Assembly: GCA_032027005.1 (NCBI GenBank)
Contig: JAVSMW010000004.1
Span: 128,172-192,171, forward strand
Direction of reading: 5' to 3'
Origin: JAVSMW01 sp032027005
GTDB lineage: Bacteria; Bacillota; Thermincolia; Thermincolales; UBA2595
Length of the DNA stretch: 64,000 nt
This document shows positions 16,713 to 24,519 of the stretch, one piece after another. How positions within the stretch are numbered: the stretch's first letter is position 1; every line of letters begins with the position of its first letter. A program made the position numbers and the translations under genes. The notes under the pieces are model-generated. The model did not search any database and was not told the DNA's origin. It worked only from the letters and a program-made list of their open reading frames with translations.

Positions 16713-16895
16713 TGTTCCGATGTGACACAGGTCTTTGATTGATATAACAGGGGCAGCTGTATTTATTCAAAAAATCTGTTAGATTCCAATACAGATCTGC
16801 ATACCGGCCTATCTGTTCCATCCTGGAACATTGTTCCATGACCCGATACAAGTTTGTTGATTTTGGGCAGTCAATTTATGATCCCATGTGGAACA
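16713..16895. promoter_or_regulatory. Cluster of activator-type palindromes upstream of the second sigma-54 promoter
   Basis: TGTTCC-ATCCT-GGAACA (16814-16830) is perfect. TGATCC-CATGT-GGAACA (16879-16895) and TGTTCC-GATGT-GACACA (16713-16729) are close matches, and a TGTTCC half site lies at 16832-16837. The spacing of five matches the site at 9705-9721. Distances of 120-300 bases from the promoter suit an enhancer-binding activator. Confidence 0.6.
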
Positions 16896-17990
16896 CTAGA
16901 CCACTGCTTTCTCGATGGTACCTCCACCGACAACATTGTTCCCTTCATAATAGACGACTGCCTGACCTGGTGTAATTGCCCTTTGGGGTTCAGTGAAGCT
17001 AACTTTCACCCGGCCATCTTTTTCCGGCGAAATTTCTGCTTCGGCCGGGACGGCACTATACCTTATTTTTGCCTTTACTTGCAGGGGGGCAGCTAAAGTT
17101 TCAAATAATATAAAATTATTATCACCTGCCACCAGCGCATGATTAAACACTTCGCTGTTCCGCCCGAGAATTACAGCATTTCTGGCAGGGTCTAGGGCAA
17201 TCACATACATTGGCTCGCCAAAGGCTATCCCCAGTCCTTTGCGCTGGCCCACGGTATAGTAAGCCAATCCCTGATGCTGTCCCAGAACTTTTCCCTGTAA
17301 GTCCAGAAAAGGTCCGGGGCTGATTTCCCCGCCGGCCTTTTCCCGCATAAACCGATGATAGTCATTATCTGTAACAAAACAAATTTCCTGGCTTTCGGGT
17401 TTGTTGGCCACCTTCAGGTTATATGCGGCCGCCATCCGGCGCACCTCATCCTTGGTATGCTCACCCAAAGGCATCAGGGTCCTGCTCAATTGCTCCTGAG
17501 TCATGTTGTAAAGGGCATAGGTCTGGTCCTTGCGATCATCCTCGGCCCTGCCAAGGGTCCACCGCCCCCTGGCCTGGTCGTAGCCAATCCTGGCATAATG
17601 CCCGGTGGCAACATACTCTGCTCCAAGTCCTACGGCCTTGTCCAGCAAAGCCCCGAATTTAACAAACCTGTTGCAGGCAATACAGGGATTTGGTGTTCTG
17701 CCTGCGAGATACTCCTGGACAAAGGGGTCAATTACCTTTTGCTCAAACATTTCCCGAAAATTCATAACATAAAAAGGAATACCCAGGGTATCCGCCACCC
17801 GCCTGGCATCATCGACAGCAGACAAAGAGCAGCAGCCCCCCTGGTCCTTTTCCTTGGCCGGGTCATCAGACGGCCATATCTGCATTGTAACCCCAAGCAC
17901 ATCATAACCCTGATCCCTTAATATAGCAGCAGCGAGTGAGCTGTCAACCCCCCCGCTCATAGCCACCACAACTTTTTTCTTAACTGACAT
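16896..17990 (-). CDS. mnmA: tRNA-specific 2-thiouridylase MnmA
   Basis: Thiolates U34 of tRNA-Lys, -Glu and -Gln using sulfur from the IscS persulfide. The 364-residue protein begins with the PP-loop VVVAMSGGVDSSLAA. It has the catalytic cysteines in NPCIACNRFVKFG and ESQEICFV, and a C-terminal beta-barrel. ATG at 17990 is used; the codon before it is TTG. It lies downstream of iscS and iscU, its physiological sulfur donors, separated from iscU by a long palindrome at 18103-18210. Confidence 0.95.
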   Translation of the reverse strand: MSVKKKVVVAMSGGVDSSLAAAILRDQGYDVLGVTMQIWPSDDPAKEKDQGGCCSLSAVDDARRVADTLGIPFYVMNFREMFEQKVIDPFVQEYLAGRTPNPCIACNRFVKFGALLDKAVGLGAEYVATGHYARIGYDQARGRWTLGRAEDDRKDQTYALYNMTQEQLSRTLMPLGEHTKDEVRRMAAAYNLKVANKPESQEICFVTDNDYHRFMREKAGGEISPGPFLDLQGKVLGQHQGLAYYTVGQRKGLGIAFGEPMYVIALDPARNAVILGRNSEVFNHALVAGDNNFILFETLAAPLQVKAKIRYSAVPAEAEISPEKDGRVKVSFTEPQRAITPGQAVVYYEGNNVVGGGTIEKAVV

Positions 17991-18010
17991 CAAACATCAC
18001 CCACCAAAAG

Positions 18011-18210
18011 CTATCGCGTAAGCGATAGCAATAAATGAAATTACTACTGAAAACGCTCAAGTAGCCTAATAATTGTCCTTCCTACTTTGACCCAGAGGTG
18101 GAAAAATGACTTCTGGCTAGGCGCCCTATTGACCGCAACCGGAGGCGTACTTTTCGTACGTTGAGGATTGCGGTCAATAGGGCAACAACGCCAGAAGTCA
18201 TTTTTCCCTA
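18011..18210. repeat. Long nested palindrome between iscU and mnmA
   Basis: From about 18103 to 18210, GGAAAAATGACTTCTGGC pairs with GCCAGAAGTCATTTTTCC. Inside, CCCTATTGACCGCAA pairs with TTGCGGTCAATAGGG, with a GCGTAC/GTACG core. A separate small hairpin GCTATCGC-GTAA-GCGATAGC lies at 18011-18030. The large element looks like a dispersed repeat family rather than a terminator. Confidence 0.8.
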
Positions 18211-18216
18211 CATGCA

Positions 18217-18591
18217 CTACTTAGAGAGTTTTTGTTGGTAATCCTCAATCGCCTTATGTAAGGCATCCGCAGCCAAGTTTGAACAATGCATCTTGTTTGC
18301 CGGCAAACCTCCAAGTTCTTCGGCAACAGCAGCATTGGTAATCTTAAGAGCTTCCTCCAGTGTCTTACCCATCACCATTTCCGTAACCATACTGCTGGTT
18401 GCTACAGCAGCACCACAGCCAAAGGTCTTAAATTTGACGTCCTCAATTATTCCCTGGTCATTGACTTTAATGGAAATCCGCATGATATCACCACAGGTAG
18501 GGTTGCCAACTTCACCTACGCCTGATGCATCTTTAATTTCCCCCACATTGCGTGGATTTGTAAAATGGTCCATTACCTTTTCACTATACAT
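18217..18591 (-). CDS. iscU: Iron-sulfur cluster scaffold IscU/NifU-like
   Basis: Scaffold on which [2Fe-2S]/[4Fe-4S] clusters are built before transfer. The 124-residue protein has the three conserved cysteines (NPTCGD near 35, FKTFGCGAAVA near 62, NKMHCSNLA near 105). I start it at the ATG at 18591 (MYSEKVMDHF), with AAGGGGTG upstream. This start overlaps the end of iscS by eight bases, showing translational coupling. It lacks the C-terminal domains of full NifU. Confidence 0.93.
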   Translation of the reverse strand: MYSEKVMDHFTNPRNVGEIKDASGVGEVGNPTCGDIMRISIKVNDQGIIEDVKFKTFGCGAAVATSSMVTEMVMGKTLEEALKITNAAVAEELGGLPANKMHCSNLAADALHKAIEDYQQKLSK

Positions 18592-19795
18592 TTGAACAAC
18601 ACCCCTTCGCTTGGTGATTGTCGGCCATTTTCTTGTCCGCATATAATGGAGACATGGCCCTTAATCTCTCTACTATCTCTGGCAGCACATCAATTACATA
18701 GTTTATTTGTTCTTCAGTATTATCTTTCCCCAAAGTCATCCGCAGTGAACCATGGGCAATTTCATGGGTTAAACCCATAGCCAGCAAGACATGGGAGGGA
18801 TCAAGAGAACCGGAAGTGCAGGCAGAACCGCTGGAAGCAGCGACTCCCTTCATATCCAGGCTCAAAAGAAGTGATTCTCCTTCAATAAAATGAAAACTCA
18901 GATTAACATTGTTAGGCAGCCGGTTAGTTGGGTGACCGTTCAGCTTGACATGATCAATCTTATCCATCAGTCCCTTGATCAGCTTATCTCTCAGCCCTGA
19001 CAGATAAACAGTCTGTTCCGGTATTGCTTTAACTGCCTTCTCCAATGCCATGGCACATCCAACAATTCCTGGCACATTATGGGTTCCGGGCCGCCTTTTG
19101 CGTTCCTGGGAACCGCCATAAGTGATGGGCAGCACCCGGGACCCTTTTCTCATGTACAGAGCACCTATACCTTTAGGCCCATAAAACTTATGGGCTGAAA
19201 TTGACAGCATATCAAGATTTAGTTCATTTGCATCAACAGGTATTTTTCCGATAGTCTGTACAGTGTCACTATGCATGAAAATACCCTTATCTTTGGCCAG
19301 GGCTCCAATTTCCTTAATCGGTTGAATGGTTCCTACTTCATTATTGGCATGCATGATTGATATTAATACCGTCTGGTCAGTGATAGCAGTTTGCACATCT
19401 TCAAGCCTGACGGTGCCATACTCATCAACCGGCAGGTAGGTTACCCGAAAACCCTCCCTCTCCAGGTTTTTACAGGTATCCAGAATAGCATGATGTTCTA
19501 TGGTAGAGGTAATAATGTGGTTACCCCGCTTTTTATTTGCATATGCAGTCCCCCGGACAGCAAGATTATCCGCCTCCGTTCCACCGGACGTAAAAATGAT
19601 TTCATTAGGCTCAGCCCCAATATTTCCGGCAATCTGTTCCCTGGCTTCCTCCACCACTTTACGGGCATTGCGGCCAAAAGAATGAATGCTCGAGGGGTTG
19701 CCATAATTCTCAGTCATACATTCCAGCATCACTTTGGCAATATCATCGTCAGTCCTGGTGGTGGCACTATGGTCTAAGTATACCTTGTTGCTCAC
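18584..19795 (-). CDS. iscS: Cysteine desulfurase IscS/NifS
   Basis: PLP enzyme that takes sulfur from cysteine for Fe-S clusters and tRNA thiolation. The 403-residue protein shows YLDHSATTR at the start, the PLP lysine in SISAHKFYGPKG and the catalytic cysteine loop SSGSACTSGSLDPSHVL near 325. A C-terminal GCC near residue 400 is unusual and may bind metal. It lies between iscR and iscU, about 50 bases after iscR. Confidence 0.95.
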   Translation of the reverse strand: MSNKVYLDHSATTRTDDDIAKVMLECMTENYGNPSSIHSFGRNARKVVEEAREQIAGNIGAEPNEIIFTSGGTEADNLAVRGTAYANKKRGNHIITSTIEHHAILDTCKNLEREGFRVTYLPVDEYGTVRLEDVQTAITDQTVLISIMHANNEVGTIQPIKEIGALAKDKGIFMHSDTVQTIGKIPVDANELNLDMLSISAHKFYGPKGIGALYMRKGSRVLPITYGGSQERKRRPGTHNVPGIVGCAMALEKAVKAIPEQTVYLSGLRDKLIKGLMDKIDHVKLNGHPTNRLPNNVNLSFHFIEGESLLLSLDMKGVAASSGSACTSGSLDPSHVLLAMGLTHEIAHGSLRMTLGKDNTEEQINYVIDVLPEIVERLRAMSPLYADKKMADNHQAKGCCSNV

Positions 19796-19844
19796 GGTAG
19801 GTCATCTCCTTTGTTAGACACAATGTAATGGGTTGCACATTATT

Positions 19845-20297
19845 TTAAATATAATACATATAAAAATTTTTGTTCATCTTGGCTTTTTCTGCATCTTTAC
19901 ACATGTCTGCAAGAGAAATGGAGTCTAAAACTTCTTCGATACTGTCTTTTACTTTCTCCCAAACATTCTTGGTAATGCAAAACTCGGCCTTCATGCACTG
20001 CTCCGGATCTTCTTCGTTCACACATTCAACAGGTGCAATAGGTCCCTCCAGCACCCTGACTATATCTCCCACTTTAATTTCTGCAGGGTCACGGGATAAT
20101 ATGTAGCCTCCCTGCGCACCTCTGACACTCTTCACCAACCCAGCCTTACGCAAACCGGCAATCAGCTGTTCCAGATAGTGTTCTGAAAGTGCCTGACGCT
20201 CAGCAACACTTTTCAGGGATATCGGCCCTTCACCATAGTGTTGGGCAAGATCAAACATTGCCTGAACGCCGTAGTGCCCCTTTGTTGAAATCTTCAC
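19845..20297 (-). CDS. iscR: Rrf2/IscR-family regulator of Fe-S biogenesis
   Basis: A 150-residue winged-helix repressor that senses Fe-S status. The N-terminal DNA-binding part (MKISTKGHYGVQAMFDLAQ... SLKSVAERQALSEHYLEQLI) is followed by the cluster-binding cysteines Cys92, Cys101 and Cys107, close to 92/98/104 of E. coli IscR. It heads the iscR-iscS-iscU-mnmA unit. Two matching operator-like boxes flank its promoter, so it is probably autoregulated. Confidence 0.93.
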   Translation of the reverse strand: MKISTKGHYGVQAMFDLAQHYGEGPISLKSVAERQALSEHYLEQLIAGLRKAGLVKSVRGAQGGYILSRDPAEIKVGDIVRVLEGPIAPVECVNEEDPEQCMKAEFCITKNVWEKVKDSIEEVLDSISLADMCKDAEKAKMNKNFYMYYI

Positions 20298-20310
20298 AGG
20301 CCCCCCCCCA

Positions 20311-20402
20311 ACTAATTCCTACTGTTTTACTTGGTATTATCTAAAAATATGTTAGCATATAGAACTTTTAATGTCAAACCTAATTCCCACTATTTTAGTA
20401 TG
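20311..20402 (-). promoter_or_regulatory. iscR promoter with two Rrf2-type operator boxes
   Basis: On the minus strand TTGACA (20372-20377) and TAACAT (20349-20354) are spaced by 17 bases. On the plus strand, CTAATTCCTACTGTTTTACT (about 20311-20331) and CTAATTCCCACTATTTTAGT (about 20380-20399) are near-identical boxes on either side of the promoter. The pattern resembles clostridial IscR/Rrf2 sites. Confidence 0.7.
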
Positions 20403-20531
20403 TTTTTTTACATAAATTTTAAACCTGCTTTTTTGGGGAAATATATCAGCTTCTTATCATCGATCTGTTAGTTTCATATAATTGGTCTTTATTATATTGT
20501 ATGTTAATATCTCATCAAGGAGGTGAAGCAA

Positions 20532-20783
20532 ATGAATATTACAGGGATAAAAATAAAAATGCTGAATGGTGAAACTCATACAAAAGCAGTAGCTTCAGTG
20601 ACAATTGACGACTCTTTGGTAGTGCATGACATCAAAGTCATTGAAGGCAAGAACGGGTTGTTCGTGGCTATGCCCAGCAAAAAGGTTGGCGACAGATTTG
20701 TGGATATATCACATCCGATCACTGCTCACAGCCGCTCGGCACTCTTTGATGCAGTTCTTAACGAATACCGCCGGTTGGCCTAA
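20532..20783 (+). CDS. spoVG: SpoVG family RNA/DNA-binding regulator
   Basis: An 83-residue member of the SpoVG family, which in Bacillus affects sporulation and in other Firmicutes binds nucleic acids. Diagnostic phrases are VVHDIKVIEGKNGLFVAMPSKK and the C-terminal LFDAVLNEYRRL. I use the ATG at 20532 because AAGGAGGTGA ends nine bases before it; an in-frame GTG lies three codons earlier. It is one of the few plus-strand genes, divergent from iscR, and ends in its own terminator. Confidence 0.93.
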   Translation: MNITGIKIKMLNGETHTKAVASVTIDDSLVVHDIKVIEGKNGLFVAMPSKKVGDRFVDISHPITAHSRSALFDAVLNEYRRLA

Positions 20784-20810
20784 CAATACCTTTTCCTGTG
20801 CCAAAACTAA

Positions 20811-20858
20811 AGAGGGAGTGTACCGCCAAATTTAGCGGCACACTCCCTCTTTAACAAT
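20811..20858 (+). terminator. Terminator of spoVG
   Basis: GAGGGAGTGT-ACCGC pairs with GCGG-ACACTCCCTC around a short loop, followed by TTTAAC on the plus strand. Confidence 0.8.
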
Positions 20859-20861
20859 TAT

Positions 20862-20886
20862 ATTTCTTCGGGCCCGCCGAAGAAAT
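20862..20886 (-). promoter_or_regulatory. Hairpin just after the glutaredoxin UGA: possible bacterial SECIS
   Basis: On the minus strand, ATTTCTTCGG-CGGGC-CCGAAGAAAT is a perfect 10-bp stem with a 5-base G-containing loop. It starts 8 bases after the UGA, so its loop begins about 19 bases after it, within the known range for bacterial selenocysteine insertion elements. It has no T-run for a terminator in that direction. Confidence 0.35.
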
Positions 20887-20894
20887 TACACACA

Positions 20895-21104
20895 TCATCC
20901 GGCACCGTTAAAGCCTATCGTAACCTTGCCGTCATCAACGATAACAGGAACCTTCCTGCCACCTGCCAGTTTTATCAATTCTGGTATCCGATCACGATTC
21001 ATAGTAAGGTTAACTTCTTCAAATTCTATTCCTTTTTCCTCTAGCTCCATCATCGCCCGTGCACAATATGGGCATGCAACCTTAGTATAAACAGTTACGG
21101 CCAT
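20895..21104 (-). CDS. Small glutaredoxin; UGA end may be selenocysteine
   Basis: A 69-residue thioredoxin-fold protein with the redox motif CPYC at 11-14 and the cis-Pro loop KVPVIVDDG. The frame as read stops at UGA right after VTIGFNGAG. If that UGA is read as selenocysteine, the protein continues Cys-Val and stops at UAA (20886), giving a C-terminal Sec-Cys pair of 72 residues. A stable hairpin follows at the right distance. Without selenium it is simply a short glutaredoxin. ATG at 21104 has AGGAGG-like sequence upstream. Confidence 0.75.
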   Translation of the reverse strand: MAVTVYTKVACPYCARAMMELEEKGIEFEEVNLTMNRDRIPELIKLAGGRKVPVIVDDGKVTIGFNGAG

Positions 21105-21148
21105 TGTAATCCCTCCTTTCTCTTTTTATATTTTATTTGCGACAAATT

Positions 21149-22474
21149 TTATTCCTCTCTTTTAGAAACAAATTTAATCCTCTCTCTGATAATTTTTTCA
21201 TTACCGCTCTCAGTAGGCTCATAATAAGTCACACCCAAGAGTTCATCGGGCAAATACTGCTGTTCCACATAATTTCCTCGGTAATCGTGAGGATATTTAT
21301 AACCTTTGCCATGCCCCAGTTTAGATGCTCCCTTGTAGTGGGCATCCCTGAGGTGTACCGGTACCTCTCCTGGTTTCCGGTGTTCTATATCTGACAGAGC
21401 TTTATCAATTCCTTTAATCACAGAGTTGCTCTTTGGTGCCGTGGCAATGTAAATGACAGCTTCAGCCAGGGGCAGCCTCGCCTCAGGCATCCCGATGTAT
21501 TCAAGGGCATATGCGGCAGCAGTGGCTACCGACAAAGCCTGAGGATCCGCCAAACCTACATCTTCAGCCGCGTGAACAATCAGCCTCCTGGCAATAAACC
21601 TCGGGTCTTCACCGGCATAAATCATCCTGGCCAGCCAATGTAGAGCCGCATCCGGATCAGACCCCCGCAGACTCTTAATAAAAGCAGATATCACATCATA
21701 GTGCTGATCTCCTGATTTATCATACCTGACAGCCCTTTTTTGAATTGATTCTTCTGCTACTGAAATAGTGATTTCCCGGACTCCCTGTTCATTAGGCAGG
21801 GTAGTGACAACTGCCAGTTCAATAGCATTTAGTGCAGTCCTAGCATCCCCATTAGCAACGTTTATTATATGTTCTATGGCCTGTTTTTCCAGACTTACCT
21901 GATACCTGCCCAGCCCCCGTTCTTCATCATTGACTGCATGCTCTATCAATTTTCCAATTTCCTCGTCTATCAAGCTCTTAAATCCGAACACCCGTGACCT
22001 GGATAGCAGAGGAGGGTTTACTTCAAAATATGGATTTTCCGTGGTTGCTCCGATAAGAATGACTGTACCGTCCTCCACATGGGGTAAAAGGGCGTCCTGC
22101 TGAGCTTTGTTGAACCTATGAATCTCATCAACGAACAAAATTGTCCGCTGGTTATACATTCCTAACCTGTCTTTGGCATTTTTAACAACTTCCTTTATAT
22201 CAGCAACTCCGGATATCACGGCATTAAGCTGAACAAAGGCCGCTTTAGTAGTATTGGCAATAACTTTGGCCAAGGTAGTCTTGCCTGTTCCCGGCGGTCC
22301 ATAAAAAATAACTGAAGAAAGTTGGTCAGCTTCAATTGCCCGTCTGAGGAGCTTACCTTTACCCACAATTTCTACCTGCCCCACAAATTCATCCAGGGTC
22401 CGGGGTCGCATACGTACCGCCAGCGGAGCTTCCCTGGCCATCTGTGTCTGCCGTGATATTTCAAATAAATCCAT
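21149..22474 (-). CDS. rarA: Replication-associated recombination protein A (RarA/MgsA)
   Basis: AAA+ ATPase of the clamp-loader type acting at stalled replication forks. The 441-residue protein has FVGQVEIVGKGKLLRRA at the start, Walker A GPPGTGKTTLAKV near 60, DEIHRFNKAQQD (Walker B) near 118, and the C-terminal MgsA domain (HWLARMIYAGEDPRFIARRL; HYKGASKLGHGKGYKYPHDY). Complete and of usual length. It starts about 150 bases from trxA, behind its terminator. Confidence 0.96.
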   Translation of the reverse strand: MDLFEISRQTQMAREAPLAVRMRPRTLDEFVGQVEIVGKGKLLRRAIEADQLSSVIFYGPPGTGKTTLAKVIANTTKAAFVQLNAVISGVADIKEVVKNAKDRLGMYNQRTILFVDEIHRFNKAQQDALLPHVEDGTVILIGATTENPYFEVNPPLLSRSRVFGFKSLIDEEIGKLIEHAVNDEERGLGRYQVSLEKQAIEHIINVANGDARTALNAIELAVVTTLPNEQGVREITISVAEESIQKRAVRYDKSGDQHYDVISAFIKSLRGSDPDAALHWLARMIYAGEDPRFIARRLIVHAAEDVGLADPQALSVATAAAYALEYIGMPEARLPLAEAVIYIATAPKSNSVIKGIDKALSDIEHRKPGEVPVHLRDAHYKGASKLGHGKGYKYPHDYRGNYVEQQYLPDELLGVTYYEPTESGNEKIIRERIKFVSKREE

Positions 22475-22576
22475 ATAAACTCCTCCAATCAGGAACGATT
22501 ATCATCTTCCCTCATGGGATTTGATGTTTAACCTTAATAATAATTCTTATCGTTAAACATGTCAACCAATCCTGTT

Positions 22577-22611
22577 TAAAAAAAAGTTAGAGCTGTATCA
22601 TAACAGCTCCT
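22577..22611 (-). terminator. Terminator of csoR-trxA
   Basis: Minus-strand stem GAGCTGTTATGATACAGCTC followed by TAACTTTTTTTT. Confidence 0.85.
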
Positions 22612-22626
22612 GAGTATCTCTACTAA

Positions 22627-22956
22627 TTACAAATATTTCTCTAAAAGGTCCTTTAGTTCATTTTTTGATTTAAAGCCAACTATGCGATCAACTGCACTTC
22701 CGCCCTTGAATATGATCAGGGTTGGTATACTCATAACCCCGTATTCGTGGGCAACTTCCCGGTTTTCGTCTACATTTACCTTGCCAACTTTGATTTTACC
22801 GTCCAATTCCACAGCAATCTCGTCAACAATAGGAGCGATCATGCGGCAGGGCGAACACCAGGGAGCCCAAAAATCGACCAATGTCGGACTTGAGTTCTCT
22901 AAAACTTCAGTCTTAAAGTTTTCTTTGGTTAATGTAAGTACTTTTTCACTTGCCAT
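22627..22956 (-). CDS. trxA: Thioredoxin
   Basis: A 109-residue thioredoxin with the active site WAPWCSPCR near 30 and the cis-Pro stretch SIPTLIIF near 75. I use ATG 22956 (MASEKVLTL), with AAGGAG upstream; a longer frame to 22974 has no RBS. It lies 28 bases after csoR and probably shares its copper/thiol-responsive promoter, which is an unusual pairing. The active site WCSPC differs from the common WCGPC. Confidence 0.94.
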   Translation of the reverse strand: MASEKVLTLTKENFKTEVLENSSPTLVDFWAPWCSPCRMIAPIVDEIAVELDGKIKVGKVNVDENREVAHEYGVMSIPTLIIFKGGSAVDRIVGFKSKNELKDLLEKYL

Positions 22957-22983
22957 ACATACAACTCCTTCCAAATATTGTGT

Positions 22984-23265
22984 TTAATCAACAAAACGGG
23001 TAATAGTCTGAACAAGTTTTTGCAGTTCTTCAAGCTTGGACTTTTTATCTTTGGCAGATACAGTTTGAACAAGGCATTCCGCGGCGTGGTGATTGAGCAT
23101 TAAATTGCCAACCATTTTCAGGGCCGATCTGGCTGCTGCCACCTGGGTCAGGATATCCTGACAATCCTTCCCCTCCTCAATCATTCTCCTGATACCTTTA
23201 ACCTGTCCCTCGACCCGCTTTAACCTTTTATCCAGATTATCCTTGATATTTTCTATCTTTTGCAA
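22984..23265 (-). CDS. csoR: CsoR-type copper-sensing repressor
   Basis: A 93-residue all-helical repressor of the DUF156 family. The Cu(I) ligands of CsoR are present as Cys35, His59/60 and Cys64 (KDCQDIL; LNHHAAECL), matching Cys36/His61/Cys65 of the Mycobacterium prototype. It is first in an operon with trxA and has a CsoR-type operator in its promoter. No copper exporter gene is beside it here. Confidence 0.87.
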   Translation of the reverse strand: MQKIENIKDNLDKRLKRVEGQVKGIRRMIEEGKDCQDILTQVAAARSALKMVGNLMLNHHAAECLVQTVSAKDKKSKLEELQKLVQTITRFVD

Positions 23266-23285
23266 TTTCCGAATCCCCCCAATAC

Positions 23286-23342
23286 TACCCTCCTAGGGTA
23301 TGCAGGTATATTTATTATAATACTGGCAAAAAATGTTGTCAA
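23286..23342 (-). promoter_or_regulatory. csoR promoter and CsoR-type operator
   Basis: On the minus strand TTGACA (23337-23342) and TATAAT (23314-23319) are 17 bases apart. Just downstream TACCC-TAGGA-GGGTA (23286-23300) is a palindrome of the known CsoR box form. Confidence 0.8.
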
Positions 23343-23361
23343 ACTAATCAATTGAACTGCC

Positions 23362-24120
23362 TCATATATTTAGCAGATCCCTGACCACAACACCTGCCAG
23401 AATCATACCCATTACCGGCGGTACGAAAGCAATGCTGCCAGGTATCTGACGCCGCAATGTACAGTTGGAGACTGCATCCTTATTACTGCAAATACAATGG
23501 CGTTTGCAATCACCAACCGACTCCAGTGGTGTCATCGGCTGTTCCTTGGAGTAAACAACTTTAACGCCCCTTGAAATACCGGCTTTTTTCAACTCCCGGC
23601 GAATAACCCTGGCCAGGGGGTCTACTGAAGTCTTGGAAATATCCTCAACTTCAAAAGCTGTCGGGTCAAGCTTATTCCCGGCACCCATGGCGGAAACAAT
23701 CGGAATGCCCCGCTCATGCGACTTAATGATCAAATCCAGTTTACCTGTAACATTATCGATAGCATCTACTATGTAATCTATATCCTCCCTGATAAGTTCT
23801 GCGCTCTTTTCAGGTCTGTAAAATTCACAAATTGCTTCAACCTGAGCCTGCGGGTTAATCAACCTGACCCTTTCTTGCATTAGCTCGACCTTAGAGCGTC
23901 CAACCGTGTCCTGCAGGGCATGAATCTGTCTGTTGATATTAGTCAGGCAGACATCATCATAATCAATTAACATCAGATGCCCGACGCCGGTTCTGGCCAG
24001 AGCTTCGACAGTAAATGAACCAACTCCCCCGATGCCAAAAACCGCTACCTTGCAGTCAGCCAACTTGGCTAACCCATCGGGGCCTATTAAAAGTTCGGTA
24101 CGTGAAAACCTATGAAGCAT
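23362..24120 (-). CDS. tcdA: tRNA threonylcarbamoyladenosine dehydratase (TcdA/CsdL)
   Basis: ThiF/E1-like enzyme that cyclises t6A37 of tRNA to ct6A. The 252-residue protein has the nucleotide-binding VFGIGGVGSFTVEALARTG (residues 30-48), NINRQ, and VDAIDNVTGKLDLI, plus a C-terminal cysteine set (GDCKRHCICSNKDAVSNC). In Bacillus the homologue (yrvM) also neighbours 6S RNA and aspS, as here, supporting orthology. Confidence 0.93.
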   Translation of the reverse strand: MLHRFSRTELLIGPDGLAKLADCKVAVFGIGGVGSFTVEALARTGVGHLMLIDYDDVCLTNINRQIHALQDTVGRSKVELMQERVRLINPQAQVEAICEFYRPEKSAELIREDIDYIVDAIDNVTGKLDLIIKSHERGIPIVSAMGAGNKLDPTAFEVEDISKTSVDPLARVIRRELKKAGISRGVKVVYSKEQPMTPLESVGDCKRHCICSNKDAVSNCTLRRQIPGSIAFVPPVMGMILAGVVVRDLLNI

Positions 24121-24175
24121 ATTTTATCTCCCAACGTAGTATATATTCTATAATACCATATATGTCCAAAAAAAC

Positions 24176-24376
24176 AAAATACCCCACTTATGCCGTGGGG
24201 CCGCTTGTTTTGAACCTGTTATCAACAGGTGGGTGTCCCCCTGACTGGTTTTTGTTTCCTCGGCAAGGAGGCATACAAGCTGCAGCCAGAGCAGGATTCC
24301 CTAAGTATTGGTGTTGGCTCAATACTTAACGGCTAAACACGTGCATCGCAGGGTGTTAAGGCAATTTGTATTTTGT
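24176..24376 (-). ncRNA. ssrS: 6S RNA
   Basis: The interval between tcdA and aspS is the conserved place of Bacillus bsrA (6S-1). A promoter is readable on the minus strand (TTGAAA 24406-24411, 17 bases, TATATT 24383-24388). About 200 bases later the stem CCCCAC/GTGGGG runs into TATTTTG. The transcript carries long pairing arms and the phrase GGTTCAAAACAAGCGG that I associate with Firmicute 6S RNAs. The call rests on synteny, promoter, terminator and size; I did not fold it. Nothing else is evident in 24121-24519. Confidence 0.75.
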
Positions 24377-24382
24377 AGTTCT

Positions 24383-24411
24383 AATATATCATGTGGTTTT
24401 CAGCGTTTCAA
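24383..24411 (-). promoter_or_regulatory. Promoter of the 6S RNA
   Basis: TTGAAA (24406-24411) and TATATT (24383-24388) on the minus strand, exact 17-base spacing, placing the start near 24376. Confidence 0.65.
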
Positions 24412-24519
24412 GTGCCAATAACTGCCGCATATCAATGTTATCCTTAGGATTACAAATGATTCAAAAAAATATACCTCTTAAACCCTTGCGCCGCTTAAAT
24501 CCAGTCCTTGACAAAAGCT

